DNA of 64,000 nucleotides, taken from positions 186,001 through 250,000 of the forward strand of contig NZ_JAFFZW010000005.1 in the NCBI RefSeq assembly GCF_017826695.1, written 5' to 3'. Of the stretch, positions 50,446 through 59,425 are shown in pieces (the stretch's first letter is position 1; every line of letters starts with the position of its first letter). The position numbers and the translations under genes were made by a program. Source of the DNA: Pseudomonas alliivorans. Its GTDB lineage: Bacteria; Pseudomonadota; Gammaproteobacteria; Pseudomonadales; Pseudomonadaceae. The notes beneath the pieces were generated by a model. It had not been told where the DNA came from. It ran no database searches and saw only the letters and a list, made by a program, of their open reading frames with translations.

Positions 50446-51794
50446 TGGACTTTCTCCTCTGGCAGCACATGGGCGATGCTGAGGCGCTCGCGGGTGAAAT
50501 AGAGGTTGGCGGCATTCTGGATGTCCTGCGGCGTCACGCTCTGGAGTGCTTCTTGCTCGCCGTCCATCAACTTCCAGGGCAGGCCAATGGTTTCCAGTGT
50601 TCCGATCATGGTGGCCTGGCTCTCGATCAGGTCACGCTCGTAAACCATGTTTGCAATGACCTGTGCCCGGGCGCGTTCAAGTTCTTCAGCAGAAGGCAGT
50701 ATGGTCTTCAGGTCCACCAGCAGGCGCCAGAGGCCGGCTTCGACGTCCGCCAGGGTTATTTTCTTCTGGGGATTGGGGACAGCCTTGATCATGAACAGGC
50801 TGTCGCCGCGCGTGAACGCGTCGTAGCTTGTGGAGGCTCCAGACACCAGCTCTTCGCCGCGTTTGAGTTGCGTTGCAATACGTGCGCTGCGACCGCCGTC
50901 CAGCAATGCTGCGATAAGACGCAGTGCATTGACCGAGCGCATGTCTTCAGCCGTGGCCATGCCTGGAACGTTGAAGCCGTAGATCAGTCTGGGCAGTTGG
51001 GTGTTGACGTGCAGGGTAATTTTGCGCTCGCCCGGTTCGGTAAGCTCCAACGGTGTTTTCGACGGTGGCAGGTCGCGGCGTGGAATAGCGCCGAAGAATC
51101 GTTCTGCCAGTGCTTTGACTTCGCCCGGCTGTACGTCACCGACCACCACCAGCGTGGCATTGTTGGGTGCGTACCAGGCTTCATACCAGCGGCGCAGTTC
51201 TCCGATCGTCATGCGCTCAAGGTCGGCCATCCAGCCAATGGTCGGATTGTGGTAACCACTGGAGGGGAAGGCGAGAGCGTAGAAGCGTTCAAGCGCCTTG
51301 CCCTGCGGATCATCTTCGCTGCGCATGCGCCGCTCTTCCTTGATGACTTCGATTTCGCGGCTGAACTCGTCGGCGGGCAACGTCAGAGTCGTCATGCGAT
51401 CTGCTTCCAACTCCAGCGCTACACCCAGAAGATCACGAGCCAGTGTATGGTGGTAGACGGTGCAGTCATCACTGGTATATGCGTTCTCTTCAGCGCCCAG
51501 GTTTCGCAGGATCAGCGAATACTCGCCCGGTCCGGTCTTGCTGCTGCCCTTGAACGTCATGTGTTCAAGGGCGTGTGACAGACCTGTCTGCCCCGGCATC
51601 TCGTAGCTGGAACCGATCCTGTACCAGAGCTGGGAAATCACCACCGGAGCCCGGTGGTCTTCGCGGACAATGATCTTGAGACCGTTGTCGAGGGTGAATT
51701 CGTGAGTGGGTTGCGGATCGATGGTCGATGCCGTCAACGCTAGATCGTGTGTGCTGAGCGGTAATGCCGCAGCACTGCGGGTTAAGGTATTCAT
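50442..51794 (-). CDS. M16 zinc peptidase, signal peptide degraded (right pair)
   Basis: 450 residues, paralogue of the gene at 47223. HALEH is at 74-78, as in the twin, and LELEADRM is kept, so the active site looks intact. The N-terminus MNTLTRSAAALPLSTHDLAL has His-Asp in the former hydrophobic core and no Ala-x-Ala cleavage site, so export is doubtful. It is divergent from ftsY, with the native 257-base gap between. The pair with the 48982 gene is the copy nearest ftsY. Confidence 0.87.
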   Translation of the reverse strand: MNTLTRSAAALPLSTHDLALTASTIDPQPTHEFTLDNGLKIIVREDHRAPVVISQLWYRIGSSYEMPGQTGLSHALEHMTFKGSSKTGPGEYSLILRNLGAEENAYTSDDCTVYHHTLARDLLGVALELEADRMTTLTLPADEFSREIEVIKEERRMRSEDDPQGKALERFYALAFPSSGYHNPTIGWMADLERMTIGELRRWYEAWYAPNNATLVVVGDVQPGEVKALAERFFGAIPRRDLPPSKTPLELTEPGERKITLHVNTQLPRLIYGFNVPGMATAEDMRSVNALRLIAALLDGGRSARIATQLKRGEELVSGASTSYDAFTRGDSLFMIKAVPNPQKKITLADVEAGLWRLLVDLKTILPSAEELERARAQVIANMVYERDLIESQATMIGTLETIGLPWKLMDGEQEALQSVTPQDIQNAANLYFTRERLSIAHVLPEEKVQ

Positions 51795-52051
51795 CCGTGA
51801 ATTTGAACCTGATCTGGTGCGACCGCCTGAACTTAGCGTCGGCAGGCGCGAGGATGTTAGGATAATGGGGTGTTTCGTGAGAAACAGCTTTCACCTGTCA
51901 AATGCGGGTGAACCTGTTTGAAACGAAGCTGAACCATATCCCAACAGAGGGCTGCAAAGTGAACATGCAGTCCTAAATACAGTCTGTTTTTACTGTCAGA
52001 ATTTTCCGGATCGCGCTCTGGCGTCCCGCAACCTTGAGATAGCCGTCCTCC

Positions 52052-53560
52052 ATGTTTGGTTCTAACGACGACAAGAAGACCCCAGCTGCCGCTGGAGAGA
52101 AGAAAGGCCTGTTCGGATGGCTGCGTAAAAAGCCGCAGGAAGCCGAGCCGGCGCCGCAAGAGTCAACTGCTGCACAGCCTGAACCCGTCGTTGAAGCGAC
52201 GCCGCAGGTTGAGCCTCTGATTGCCCCTCAATCCGTTCCCCAGGCTGCGAAGCCGCAGCCGCATGTGGAGCCGGGCGAGCCTTCGCCGCAGCCCTGGCTG
52301 ACGTTGCCGGTGGCCGAAGAGTCGGTGGCGTTGATCGACGAGCTCGAGCCCCACGTCACGCCACCGATTCCCGAACAGCATCACGTATCGTCGACACCTC
52401 AATACGCAGCGGTACCTGCTCCAGAGCCTCGGCCGGAGCAGGCGCCTGTCGCCGATGTTGTGCCGGTCAGCGTTCCCGAGCCGGTACTGCTCGAGCCTGC
52501 GCCTGTCGCAGAACCTGTGGTCGAACCCGTTGTCTCTGCGCCAGTTGCGCAGCCGGCTCCGCAGGCCGTCGAGCCTGTTCAGGCGCTCGCGCCTGTCACG
52601 GCTCCGGTTCAAGAGCCTGAAACCGGCAAGGTCGGCTTCTTTGCCCGTCTCAAGCAGGGCCTTTCGAAAACCAGCGCCAGCATCGGCGAAGGCATGGCCA
52701 GCCTGTTTCTGGGCAAGAAGGCCATCGACGATGACCTGCTCGAAGAAATTGAAACCCGCCTGCTGACGGCCGATGTCGGTGTGGAGGCGACGTCGGTCAT
52801 CATCCAGAGCCTGACCCAGAAGGTCGCCCGGAAACAGCTGACGGATGCTCAGGCGCTCTATACCTCGCTGCAAGGCGAGCTGGCTACGATGCTCAAGCCG
52901 GTCGAGCAGCCGCTGGTCATCAAGGCCGAGCACAAGCCGTTCGTGATTCTGGTCGTAGGCGTCAACGGCGCAGGCAAGACCACCACCATCGGCAAGCTGG
53001 CCAAGAAACTGCAGCTTGAAGGCAAGAAAGTCATGCTGGCCGCAGGCGATACCTTCCGTGCCGCTGCCGTCGAGCAGTTGCAGGTCTGGGGCGAGCGCAA
53101 CAGGATTCCGGTCATCGCCCAGCACACGGGCGCTGACTCCGCTTCGGTCATCTTCGACGCCGTGCAGGCCGCCAAAGCGCGGGGTATCGACGTATTGATC
53201 GCGGACACCGCAGGTCGTCTGCACACCAAAGACAACCTGATGGAAGAGTTGAAAAAGGTGCGCCGCGTGATCGGCAAGCTCGACGCAGATGCGCCGCACG
53301 AAGTGCTGCTGGTGCTCGACGCGGGCACCGGTCAGAACGCGATCAACCAGGCCAAGCAGTTCAATCAGACGGTGACACTGACCGGTCTTGCCCTCACCAA
53401 GCTCGATGGCACCGCCAAGGGCGGCGTGATCTTCGCGCTGGCCAAGCAATTCGGGCTGCCCATTCGTTACATCGGCGTGGGCGAAGGTATTGATGACCTG
53501 CGCACCTTCGAAGCCGAACCCTTTGTTCAGGCTCTGTTTGCGGAGCGGGAGCGTCCATGA
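52052..53560 (+). CDS. ftsY: Signal recognition particle receptor FtsY
   Basis: GTPase that docks SRP-ribosome complexes at the membrane. 502 residues: a long Pro/Glu/Val-rich N-terminal A domain (about 1-190), the N domain, then the G domain with GVNGAGKTTTIGKLA, DTAGRLHTK and TKLDGTAKGG. ATG 52052. Its stop overlaps ftsE (ATGA), giving the usual ftsY-ftsE-ftsX order. The first bases of this gene exist as a decayed copy at 48834. Confidence 0.97.
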   Translation: MFGSNDDKKTPAAAGEKKGLFGWLRKKPQEAEPAPQESTAAQPEPVVEATPQVEPLIAPQSVPQAAKPQPHVEPGEPSPQPWLTLPVAEESVALIDELEPHVTPPIPEQHHVSSTPQYAAVPAPEPRPEQAPVADVVPVSVPEPVLLEPAPVAEPVVEPVVSAPVAQPAPQAVEPVQALAPVTAPVQEPETGKVGFFARLKQGLSKTSASIGEGMASLFLGKKAIDDDLLEEIETRLLTADVGVEATSVIIQSLTQKVARKQLTDAQALYTSLQGELATMLKPVEQPLVIKAEHKPFVILVVGVNGAGKTTTIGKLAKKLQLEGKKVMLAAGDTFRAAAVEQLQVWGERNRIPVIAQHTGADSASVIFDAVQAAKARGIDVLIADTAGRLHTKDNLMEELKKVRRVIGKLDADAPHEVLLVLDAGTGQNAINQAKQFNQTVTLTGLALTKLDGTAKGGVIFALAKQFGLPIRYIGVGEGIDDLRTFEAEPFVQALFAERERP

Positions 53561-54228
53561 TTCGTTTCGAGCAGGTCGGTAAGCGCTATCCGAATGGACA
53601 TGTCGGGTTGCATGAACTGAGCTTTCGAGTACGTCGCGGCGAGTTTCTGTTCGTGACCGGTCATTCCGGGGCGGGCAAGAGCACGCTGCTGCGCCTGTTG
53701 CTGGCCATGGAACGCCCGACAACCGGCAAACTGATGCTGGCTGGCCAGGACCTTGGCCAGATCAGCAATGCGCAGATCCCGTTCCTGCGTCGGCAGATCG
53801 GTGTGGTGTTTCAGAATCACCAGTTGCTGTTTGATCGCACAGTGTTCAACAACATCGCGCTGCCCTTGCAGATTCTCGGGCTGTCCAAGCCTGAAATCGC
53901 CAAGCGCGTCGATTCGGCGCTGGATCGCGTGGCGTTGTCCGACAAGGCTGACCTGTACCCCGGTGACCTCTCCACCGGCCAACAGCAACGCGTCGGTATT
54001 GCCCGCGCCATCGTTCACCGCCCGGCCTTGCTGCTGGCGGACGAACCGACCGGTAACCTCGATCCACGATTGGCAGCGGAAATCATGGGTGTGTTCGAAG
54101 ACATCAACCGACTGGGCACCAGTGTGCTCATCGCCAGTCATGACCTGGCACTGATCGCTCGCATGCGGCACCGCATGCTGACCCTGCAACGCGGTCGTCT
54201 GATCGGCGACGGGGAGGCCGGGGTATGA
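53557..54228 (+). CDS. ftsE: Cell division ATP-binding protein FtsE
   Basis: ABC ATPase that works with FtsX to control septal peptidoglycan hydrolases. 223 residues. Walker A GHSGAGKST at about 35-43, signature LSTGQQQRVGIARA, Walker B LLADEPTGNLD. The start overlaps ftsY, and the stop overlaps ftsX (ATGA). Confidence 0.97.
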   Translation: MIRFEQVGKRYPNGHVGLHELSFRVRRGEFLFVTGHSGAGKSTLLRLLLAMERPTTGKLMLAGQDLGQISNAQIPFLRRQIGVVFQNHQLLFDRTVFNNIALPLQILGLSKPEIAKRVDSALDRVALSDKADLYPGDLSTGQQQRVGIARAIVHRPALLLADEPTGNLDPRLAAEIMGVFEDINRLGTSVLIASHDLALIARMRHRMLTLQRGRLIGDGEAGV

Positions 54229-55259
54229 GTGCCACACGCAGTCCTAAGGTTGCGGAGCGCGTCGCGCCCAAGGCCGCTGATCCCGCACCCGGAAAACAGA
54301 AAAAACAACGCCATGATCACGACGATGACGGGCCGGACTTCAGCACTCTGCTTTCAGCCTGGCTCGAAAGCCATCGCTCCAGTCTGGTCGACAGCCTGCG
54401 TCGTCTGGGCAAGCAGCCCATCGGCAGCTTCTTTACCTGTCTGGTGATGGCCATCGCCCTGAGTCTGCCCATGGGCTTGTCGCTGCTGTTGAGCAACGTC
54501 GAGCGTCTGGGCGGTTCCTGGCAGCGAGCAGCGCAGATATCGATCTACCTGAACCTGGACGCCAGCACAGCCGATGGCACTCGCATGCGCGACGAGATCA
54601 AGGCGATGCCCGGTGTTGCGGATGCCGAGTACATCAGCAGCGAGCAGGCACTGGGCGAGTTTCAGCAGCAGTCCGGACTGGGCGAGGCGCTCAAGGAACT
54701 GCCGGAAAACCCGTTGCCCGGCGTCGTGCTGGTAACACCCGATGAAGTCGACAAGCCTGCGCTGGAAGCCTTGCGCGCGCGCCTTGCCGAGCTGCCCAAG
54801 GTGCAGCAGGCCCAGCTCGATCTGGTCTGGGTCGAGCGCCTGGCAGCCATCCTCAAGCTGGGCGACCGGTTTGTGTTCGGCTTGACGGTTCTGCTGGTCT
54901 CGGCTTTGCTGTTGGTAATTGGTAACACAATACGTCTGCACATCGAGAACCGTCGCACCGAGATCGAAGTGATCAAGCTGGTGGGCGGGACTGACAGCTA
55001 CGTGCGCAGGCCCTTCCTTTATATGGGCGCGCTGTACGGTTTCGGGGCGGGCATCCTGTCCTGGGGCGTACTTGCCTATGGCCTGAACTGGCTGAATGGT
55101 GCTGTGACCGGATTGGCGGGGCTGTACGGAAGTGACTTCGCGCTCACAGGTGTGCCGATGGGCGATGGTTTTTCGCTCTTGCTTGGAGCGGTGTTGTTAG
55201 GGTATATCGGTGCTTGGATTGCGGTCGCCCGTCACTTGCGTGAACTGGCGCCACGGTAG
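54225..55259 (+). CDS. ftsX: Cell division protein FtsX
   Basis: Membrane partner of FtsE. 344 residues: a long charged cytoplasmic start (about 65 residues, with KKQRHDHDDD), membrane helix 1 at about 67-90, a periplasmic domain to about 210, then three further helices (LTVLLVSALLLVIGNTI; a Gly-rich one; and GFSLLLGAVLLGYIGAWI). This is the FtsX/MacB-like permease layout. It is followed at 114 bases by rpoH. Confidence 0.96.
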   Translation: MSATRSPKVAERVAPKAADPAPGKQKKQRHDHDDDGPDFSTLLSAWLESHRSSLVDSLRRLGKQPIGSFFTCLVMAIALSLPMGLSLLLSNVERLGGSWQRAAQISIYLNLDASTADGTRMRDEIKAMPGVADAEYISSEQALGEFQQQSGLGEALKELPENPLPGVVLVTPDEVDKPALEALRARLAELPKVQQAQLDLVWVERLAAILKLGDRFVFGLTVLLVSALLLVIGNTIRLHIENRRTEIEVIKLVGGTDSYVRRPFLYMGALYGFGAGILSWGVLAYGLNWLNGAVTGLAGLYGSDFALTGVPMGDGFSLLLGAVLLGYIGAWIAVARHLRELAPR

Positions 55260-55298
55260 AGCTTAAATGGTTTCACCAGATTGGCTTCTGAAAATCAA

Positions 55299-55327
55299 GG
55301 AACTTGTCTCGCGGTTCCAAGTCAATC
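55299..55327 (+). promoter_or_regulatory. Sigma-E/AlgU-like promoter before rpoH
   Basis: GGAACTT at 55299-55305 is a perfect -35 for the envelope-stress sigma factor, followed after 15 bases by GTCAAT, a partial match to the -10 (TCTGA/GTCTAA). Transcription of rpoH from such a promoter is known in E. coli and P. aeruginosa. The site is about 50 bases before the start codon. The weak -10 keeps confidence moderate. Confidence 0.5.
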
Positions 55328-55373
55328 TGGCAGTGCTGAACTGCACATTTATGTGCGCTGGAGGTTTTTTCGT

Positions 55374-56228
<855 letters not shown>

Positions 56229-56243
56229 CGTAGCCGGTAACGC

Positions 56244-56273
56244 AAAACGCCCCGATCTGATCGGGGCGTTTTT
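56244..56273. terminator. Terminator of rpoH
   Basis: AAAACGCCCCGATC-tgatc-ggggcgttttt forms a strong GC stem with T tract, 15 bases after the rpoH stop and just before the immunity-gene stop on the other strand. A decayed version of the same region lies around 56660-56700. Confidence 0.9.
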
Positions 56274-56275
56274 GT

Positions 56276-56515
56276 TTAAAGGTCGTCAGCGTTGCATGTC
56301 AGTTGGTAGAAGTAATTTGGGTCATGGGTTTCATCACCGATGAGCTTGACGATGGCTGCCAACTGAGCGGCGTCCAGGTTGTAGCCTTCATCGCCCCACT
56401 GCTCGGATGTCCAGCCCATGATGCTTTTGAGCCGTTCGTCATTGCCGGCGGGGATTTCTTTTTCGAAAGCGAGAAATTCAGTTTTTTTATCGAATGCTTC
56501 AAGTAGGTATTTCAT
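56276..56515 (-). CDS. Orphan bacteriocin immunity-like protein (copy 1)
   Basis: 79 residues from ATG 56515, 65 of 79 identical to the protein at 56701. Small, acidic, with MKYLLEAFDKKTEF and YQLTC; likely immunity proteins of the DUF7683-type found beside Pseudomonas colicin-like toxins (family recalled, not searched). In contrast to copy 2 the AAGGAG site is damaged (AAAAGTATCGAAACA before ATG). An in-frame GTG at 56587 gives a 103-residue form whose first 24 residues descend from the toxin C-terminus. It has no toxin gene of its own and sits between rpoH and an rpoH scar. Confidence 0.75.
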   Translation of the reverse strand: MKYLLEAFDKKTEFLAFEKEIPAGNDERLKSIMGWTSEQWGDEGYNLDAAQLAAIVKLIGDETHDPNYFYQLTCNADDL

Positions 56516-56587
56516 TGTTTCGATACTTTTAGGTCCGGCCGCTTTGGCCTGTGCCAAGTTATCTGGCCAGAAGTAAAGCGTCTTCAC
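56516..56587 (-). pseudogene. Remnant of a bacteriocin nuclease C-terminus
   Basis: Translated in the frame of copy 1, it reads FWPDNLAQAKAAGPKSIET, which aligns with the end of the present toxin, FNPETGTQTKDADPKRSIEP. One Arg codon is lost and one inserted base has removed the stop codon, fusing the relic in frame to the immunity gene. It marks the toxin-side end of the duplicated unit. Confidence 0.72.
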
Positions 56588-56588
56588 T

Positions 56589-56654
56589 GAGCGTATTCAT
56601 CATCTTGAGAAGAAGAGTGCGATGCATACGCTCAGTACTCCAATAGCAGCGTAA
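56589..56654 (+). pseudogene. Remnant of the rpoH 3' end
   Basis: Starting 423 bases after the same place in rpoH, it translates as ERIHHLEKKSAMHTLSTPIAA followed by a stop, against [20 protein letters not shown] at the end of RpoH. The 46 bases after it (to 56700) match the rpoH terminator region only loosely. It shows that the rpoH-proximal end was included in the duplicated unit. Confidence 0.85.
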
Positions 56655-56700
56655 CGTGAAGCGGTAAAAAGCTCCCTCAATTCGAGTAAGGCCGTCTTTG

Positions 56701-56940
56701 TTAATAGTCGTCAACGTTGCATGTCAATTGATAGTCGTAGTTTGGGTCGTGGCTGTCGTCACCTAGAATCTTAACGATGGCTTTCAATTGAGCATCGTCA
56801 AGGTTGTAGCCTTCATAGCCCAACTGCTCGGATGTCCAGCCCATGATGCTTTTGAGTTGTTCATCATTGCCGGCGGGGATTTCCCTCTCAAACGCCAGTA
56901 TCTCGGTTTTTTTATCGAATGCTTCAAGTAGGTACTTCAT
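56701..56940 (-). CDS. Bacteriocin immunity protein (copy 2, paired with the toxin)
   Basis: 79 residues. ATG 56940 overlaps the toxin stop as ATGA, and AAGGAG lies eight bases upstream inside the toxin gene, the usual coupling of toxin and immunity. It should bind and block the E3-type nuclease domain of its neighbour. The sequence begins MKYLLEAFDKKTEI; the FDK-TE start resembles colicin E3 immunity loosely, but the family (DUF7683-type) is a recollection. Differences from copy 1 are spread along the protein (W40L, D42Y, A49D, F69D, approximate numbering). Confidence 0.85.
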   Translation of the reverse strand: MKYLLEAFDKKTEILAFEREIPAGNDEQLKSIMGWTSEQLGYEGYNLDDAQLKAIVKILGDDSHDPNYDYQLTCNVDDY

Positions 56941-58154
56941 GGTTCAATACTCCTTTTAGGGTCAGCATCTTTGGTCTGTGTACCTGTTTCAGGGTTGAAT
57001 TCGCCTAAGTGTTTCCCTCGTTTATTGTACATTTCTACCATTCCATGCTGATAATCCCACTCCAGAATCAGCCCTTTTGCGATCCTCCATCGCTTTCTCA
57101 ATCCCCCACCGCCCTTGACAGAAGTAAAACGCTTTATATTTACTGCCTCAGGAAAACCTTGAAGTGATTTTGGCGGAGGATGGTAGCCTGTTTCTGACAG
57201 ACTCAGCGCAACATAGATAGGCTGTAAGCCAGTATCTACAGGGAAAACCAGAATCGCATCCCGATAATCGACGGGGAGCACTGGATTTTCGTGATTCTGT
57301 TGCGCCCGCTCGCTGGTCGGATAAACCAAGATCAGTTTTGGAAATGACTTGGCCTCAAGTGCAGGAACGCCTAGCACTTCACTTGTATCCGTTGCCGGTG
57401 TCCAGATCAGATTGATGCCTTGATCCAGTTCTGCCACGAATTCTTCGCCGCGCGGGACCGCTTTAACGATCGGAACCTTCTGCCACTCCGGATGGTTGCC
57501 TGTGTAGAATCCATAGGCATCTACACTGCCATCCGACAGCTGCTTGACGTTAAGTCGTACTTGCGTTCGGCCAAGCGTTAAGAGGTCGTACTGCTCGCGC
57601 TTGTAAAACGCACTGTCTTTGTCCGTATTGGCTGGCATCAGAAGCGCGAGTGTGCCAACCACAGCGCCTCTTGTTACGGCGGGGCTAACTGTTTTAGCGA
57701 TGACTTCAAGAGACAAGCTGCCGCCAAGTCTCGCAGCAATATTTGTTGAACTGGACGCAGGGGTCAGAAGTTTCAGACTTGCAGGTCCCGACCCTATTGC
57801 AACGCCGGTACCAAGGGCCGCCCAGTCGCCATAATCCTCCAGGACTTCAACAACGCTGAAGTCGCAACGCGTCATACCGTCGATGACGCCGTTTGGCAGC
57901 TTTCGGGATTTGGAGAAGACATAGCCGCAGCGCTGGTCTTCTTCCTTTTTACGCTGCGCTAATATGATGGATCGCTCTTTTGACTCTCTTATGGCTCGAT
58001 CCAGATACGCCTGTTCTCTCTCTGCTCTCTCTCTATAAAGTTTCTCTTCAGCGTTGCGAGCGGCGAGTTCAGTTTCTGTCAGATCATCGATGTATCTATA
58101 TCCGCCTCCATCTCCGCCTGTGTGGCGCCATGTTTGATGTCTTCTTTTGCTCAA
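56937..58154 (-). CDS. S-type pyocin/colicin E3-like bacteriocin, 16S rRNase domain
   Basis: 405 residues from TTG 58154 (an in-frame stop lies just upstream, and the ribosome-binding site is weak). Layout: Gly-rich start, a charged helix (about 25-75), a central S-type pyocin translocation domain (about 140-310), and a C-terminal nuclease of about 60 residues. The last part matches colicin E3: GLRKRWRIAKG, EWDYQHGMVEMY and DPKRSI. Residues equal to the E3 catalytic Asp, His, Glu and Arg are D367, H370, E374 and R401. It should cut 16S rRNA near A1493. A long receptor-binding domain like that of colicin E3 is not seen. Confidence 0.88.
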   Translation of the reverse strand: MSKRRHQTWRHTGGDGGGYRYIDDLTETELAARNAEEKLYRERAEREQAYLDRAIRESKERSIILAQRKKEEDQRCGYVFSKSRKLPNGVIDGMTRCDFSVVEVLEDYGDWAALGTGVAIGSGPASLKLLTPASSSTNIAARLGGSLSLEVIAKTVSPAVTRGAVVGTLALLMPANTDKDSAFYKREQYDLLTLGRTQVRLNVKQLSDGSVDAYGFYTGNHPEWQKVPIVKAVPRGEEFVAELDQGINLIWTPATDTSEVLGVPALEAKSFPKLILVYPTSERAQQNHENPVLPVDYRDAILVFPVDTGLQPIYVALSLSETGYHPPPKSLQGFPEAVNIKRFTSVKGGGGLRKRWRIAKGLILEWDYQHGMVEMYNKRGKHLGEFNPETGTQTKDADPKRSIEP

Positions 58155-58634
58155 GGGTACGTTTCCGACGTTCTATCAAGAAGTCAGATTAAATATTTTA
58201 GATTCCTAAACAAGGTGCCGAGGTAAAATGAGATGGATACTACGAGAGTAAGTAAATAATCATACGTAGTGGTGGGGCGGTTTCATTCTTTCATTTTTGC
58301 TGTGCACAACCTTGCAGAAGTACCGCATCTGCGCAGAGCGTCAGTTGGGACAGGGCGGGATGAACAGGCTCTACATGTTGATCGCGCCGTGCTTAGTTTG
58401 GTAAAGCGGAACTCTTGAATTGATCGTGCCAACGCTGTGCGCGGGTGTACCGCTCGGAACGCTTTGCGTCCCGATGGTCCGATTGCCAGGACTTTTAGAT
58501 GTAAACAACGGGAGGCGAAGCGTCAATCCTGTGGAAGTGAGCTTGCTCACGAACAGCCCGTCAAACCTGTTGAAGAAACATGCCGCAATCTTGGGATCGC
58601 TGCTCAAGGCACGCTTCCATAGGGTTCGTGCCCA
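58155..58634. other. AT-rich gap before the bacteriocin gene with decayed intergenic repeat
   Basis: 480 bases without a credible gene. 58155-58320, next to the bacteriocin start, is AT-rich and should contain its promoter; TTGTTT-N16-TAATCT on the minus strand is only a weak match and no LexA box was found. 58420-58610 contains pieces such as CGGAACGCTTTGCGTCC and GTGAGCTTGCTCAC that look like degraded repeats common between Pseudomonas genes. Small open frames here appear to be chance. Confidence 0.5.
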
Positions 58635-59345
58635 TCAAAACCGGCGGCTATGATTCAAATTCGCCAGATACCCACCCCCACCCAATTGCCGCATCTGCTG
58701 ACGGATCCAGCCAGCGCGGCGGGAGACGTAGCTGCTGGGGTGGCTGGCGCTCCATTCGCGGGGGTTGGGCAGTACGGCGGCGAGGTAGCTGGCCTGCTGG
58801 ACCGTCAGGGCGCTCGCGTTGACGCGGAAGTGGTGCTGCGCAGCGGCCTGGGCACCGAACACGCCTTCGTCCCATTCGACACTGTTGAGGTAAACCTCAA
58901 GAATGCGCTCCTTGGACCACAGCAGCTCAACGAGCATGGTGAACCAGGCTTCCAGGCCTTTGCGCAGGTAGCTGCGGCCGGACCACAGGAACAGGTTTTT
59001 CGAGACTTGCTGGCTCAGCGTGCTGGCACCGCGGATCGAGCCGCCGCGTTCGTTGTGCAGGATGGCGGCCTGGATCGCGTCGACATCGAAGCCCCAATGC
59101 TCGGCAAATTTCTGGTCTTCGCCAGCGATGACGGCAATTTTCAGGTTGTCGGAAATCTTGTCCCACGGCTGCCAGTCGCGCTGCAGGTCGATAGGCTGGC
59201 CGTCAAACCAGGATTCGACCTTGCGCTCCACCATCAACGCGGTGCCCGGCGGCGGTATCCAGCGGAAGATCAGAACCAGAATGACACTGCCGGCAGCGAA
59301 CCATAGCAGGGCTTTGAGGAGGCGACGAAAGAGAGACTGCAGCAT
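58635..59345 (-). CDS. mtgA: Monofunctional peptidoglycan glycosyltransferase MtgA
   Basis: GT51 glycosyltransferase that polymerises lipid II without a transpeptidase domain. 236 residues from ATG 59345; one membrane helix (about 10-30), then the conserved blocks EDQKFAEHWGFD (catalytic Glu), GGSIRGASTLSQQVSKNLFLW and KERILEVYLNSVEWD. Longer frames to 59414 are not supported. It is divergent from the DUF423 gene. Confidence 0.95.
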   Translation of the reverse strand: MLQSLFRRLLKALLWFAAGSVILVLIFRWIPPPGTALMVERKVESWFDGQPIDLQRDWQPWDKISDNLKIAVIAGEDQKFAEHWGFDVDAIQAAILHNERGGSIRGASTLSQQVSKNLFLWSGRSYLRKGLEAWFTMLVELLWSKERILEVYLNSVEWDEGVFGAQAAAQHHFRVNASALTVQQASYLAAVLPNPREWSASHPSSYVSRRAGWIRQQMRQLGGGGYLANLNHSRRF

Positions 59346-59425
59346 AGAGATGGCTTGGCCGAACCCGTTGAGCGGGCCATTATACAGACCGTGCGCCTTC
59401 GGACGATTTTTCACTGGAGTTCCTG

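Noticed and set aside
45751..50502. Large plus-strand frames across the M16 genes (for example 45751-47283 and 47250-48566)
   Set aside because: Antisense shadows of the peptidase genes: composition is Gln/His/Arg-rich and no start signals are present.
52163..53722. 519-codon minus-strand frame opposite ftsY
   Set aside because: Shadow of ftsY; ftsY shows all GTPase motifs in the sense frame.
58155..58370. SOS (LexA) box for the bacteriocin
   Set aside because: Looked for CTGT-N8-ACAG upstream of 58154; the only near hit, around CTGTGCACAA, does not fit.
58371..58653. Small frames on both strands between the bacteriocin gene and mtgA
   Set aside because: They lie in degraded intergenic repeat sequence, lack ribosome-binding sites and look like chance translations.
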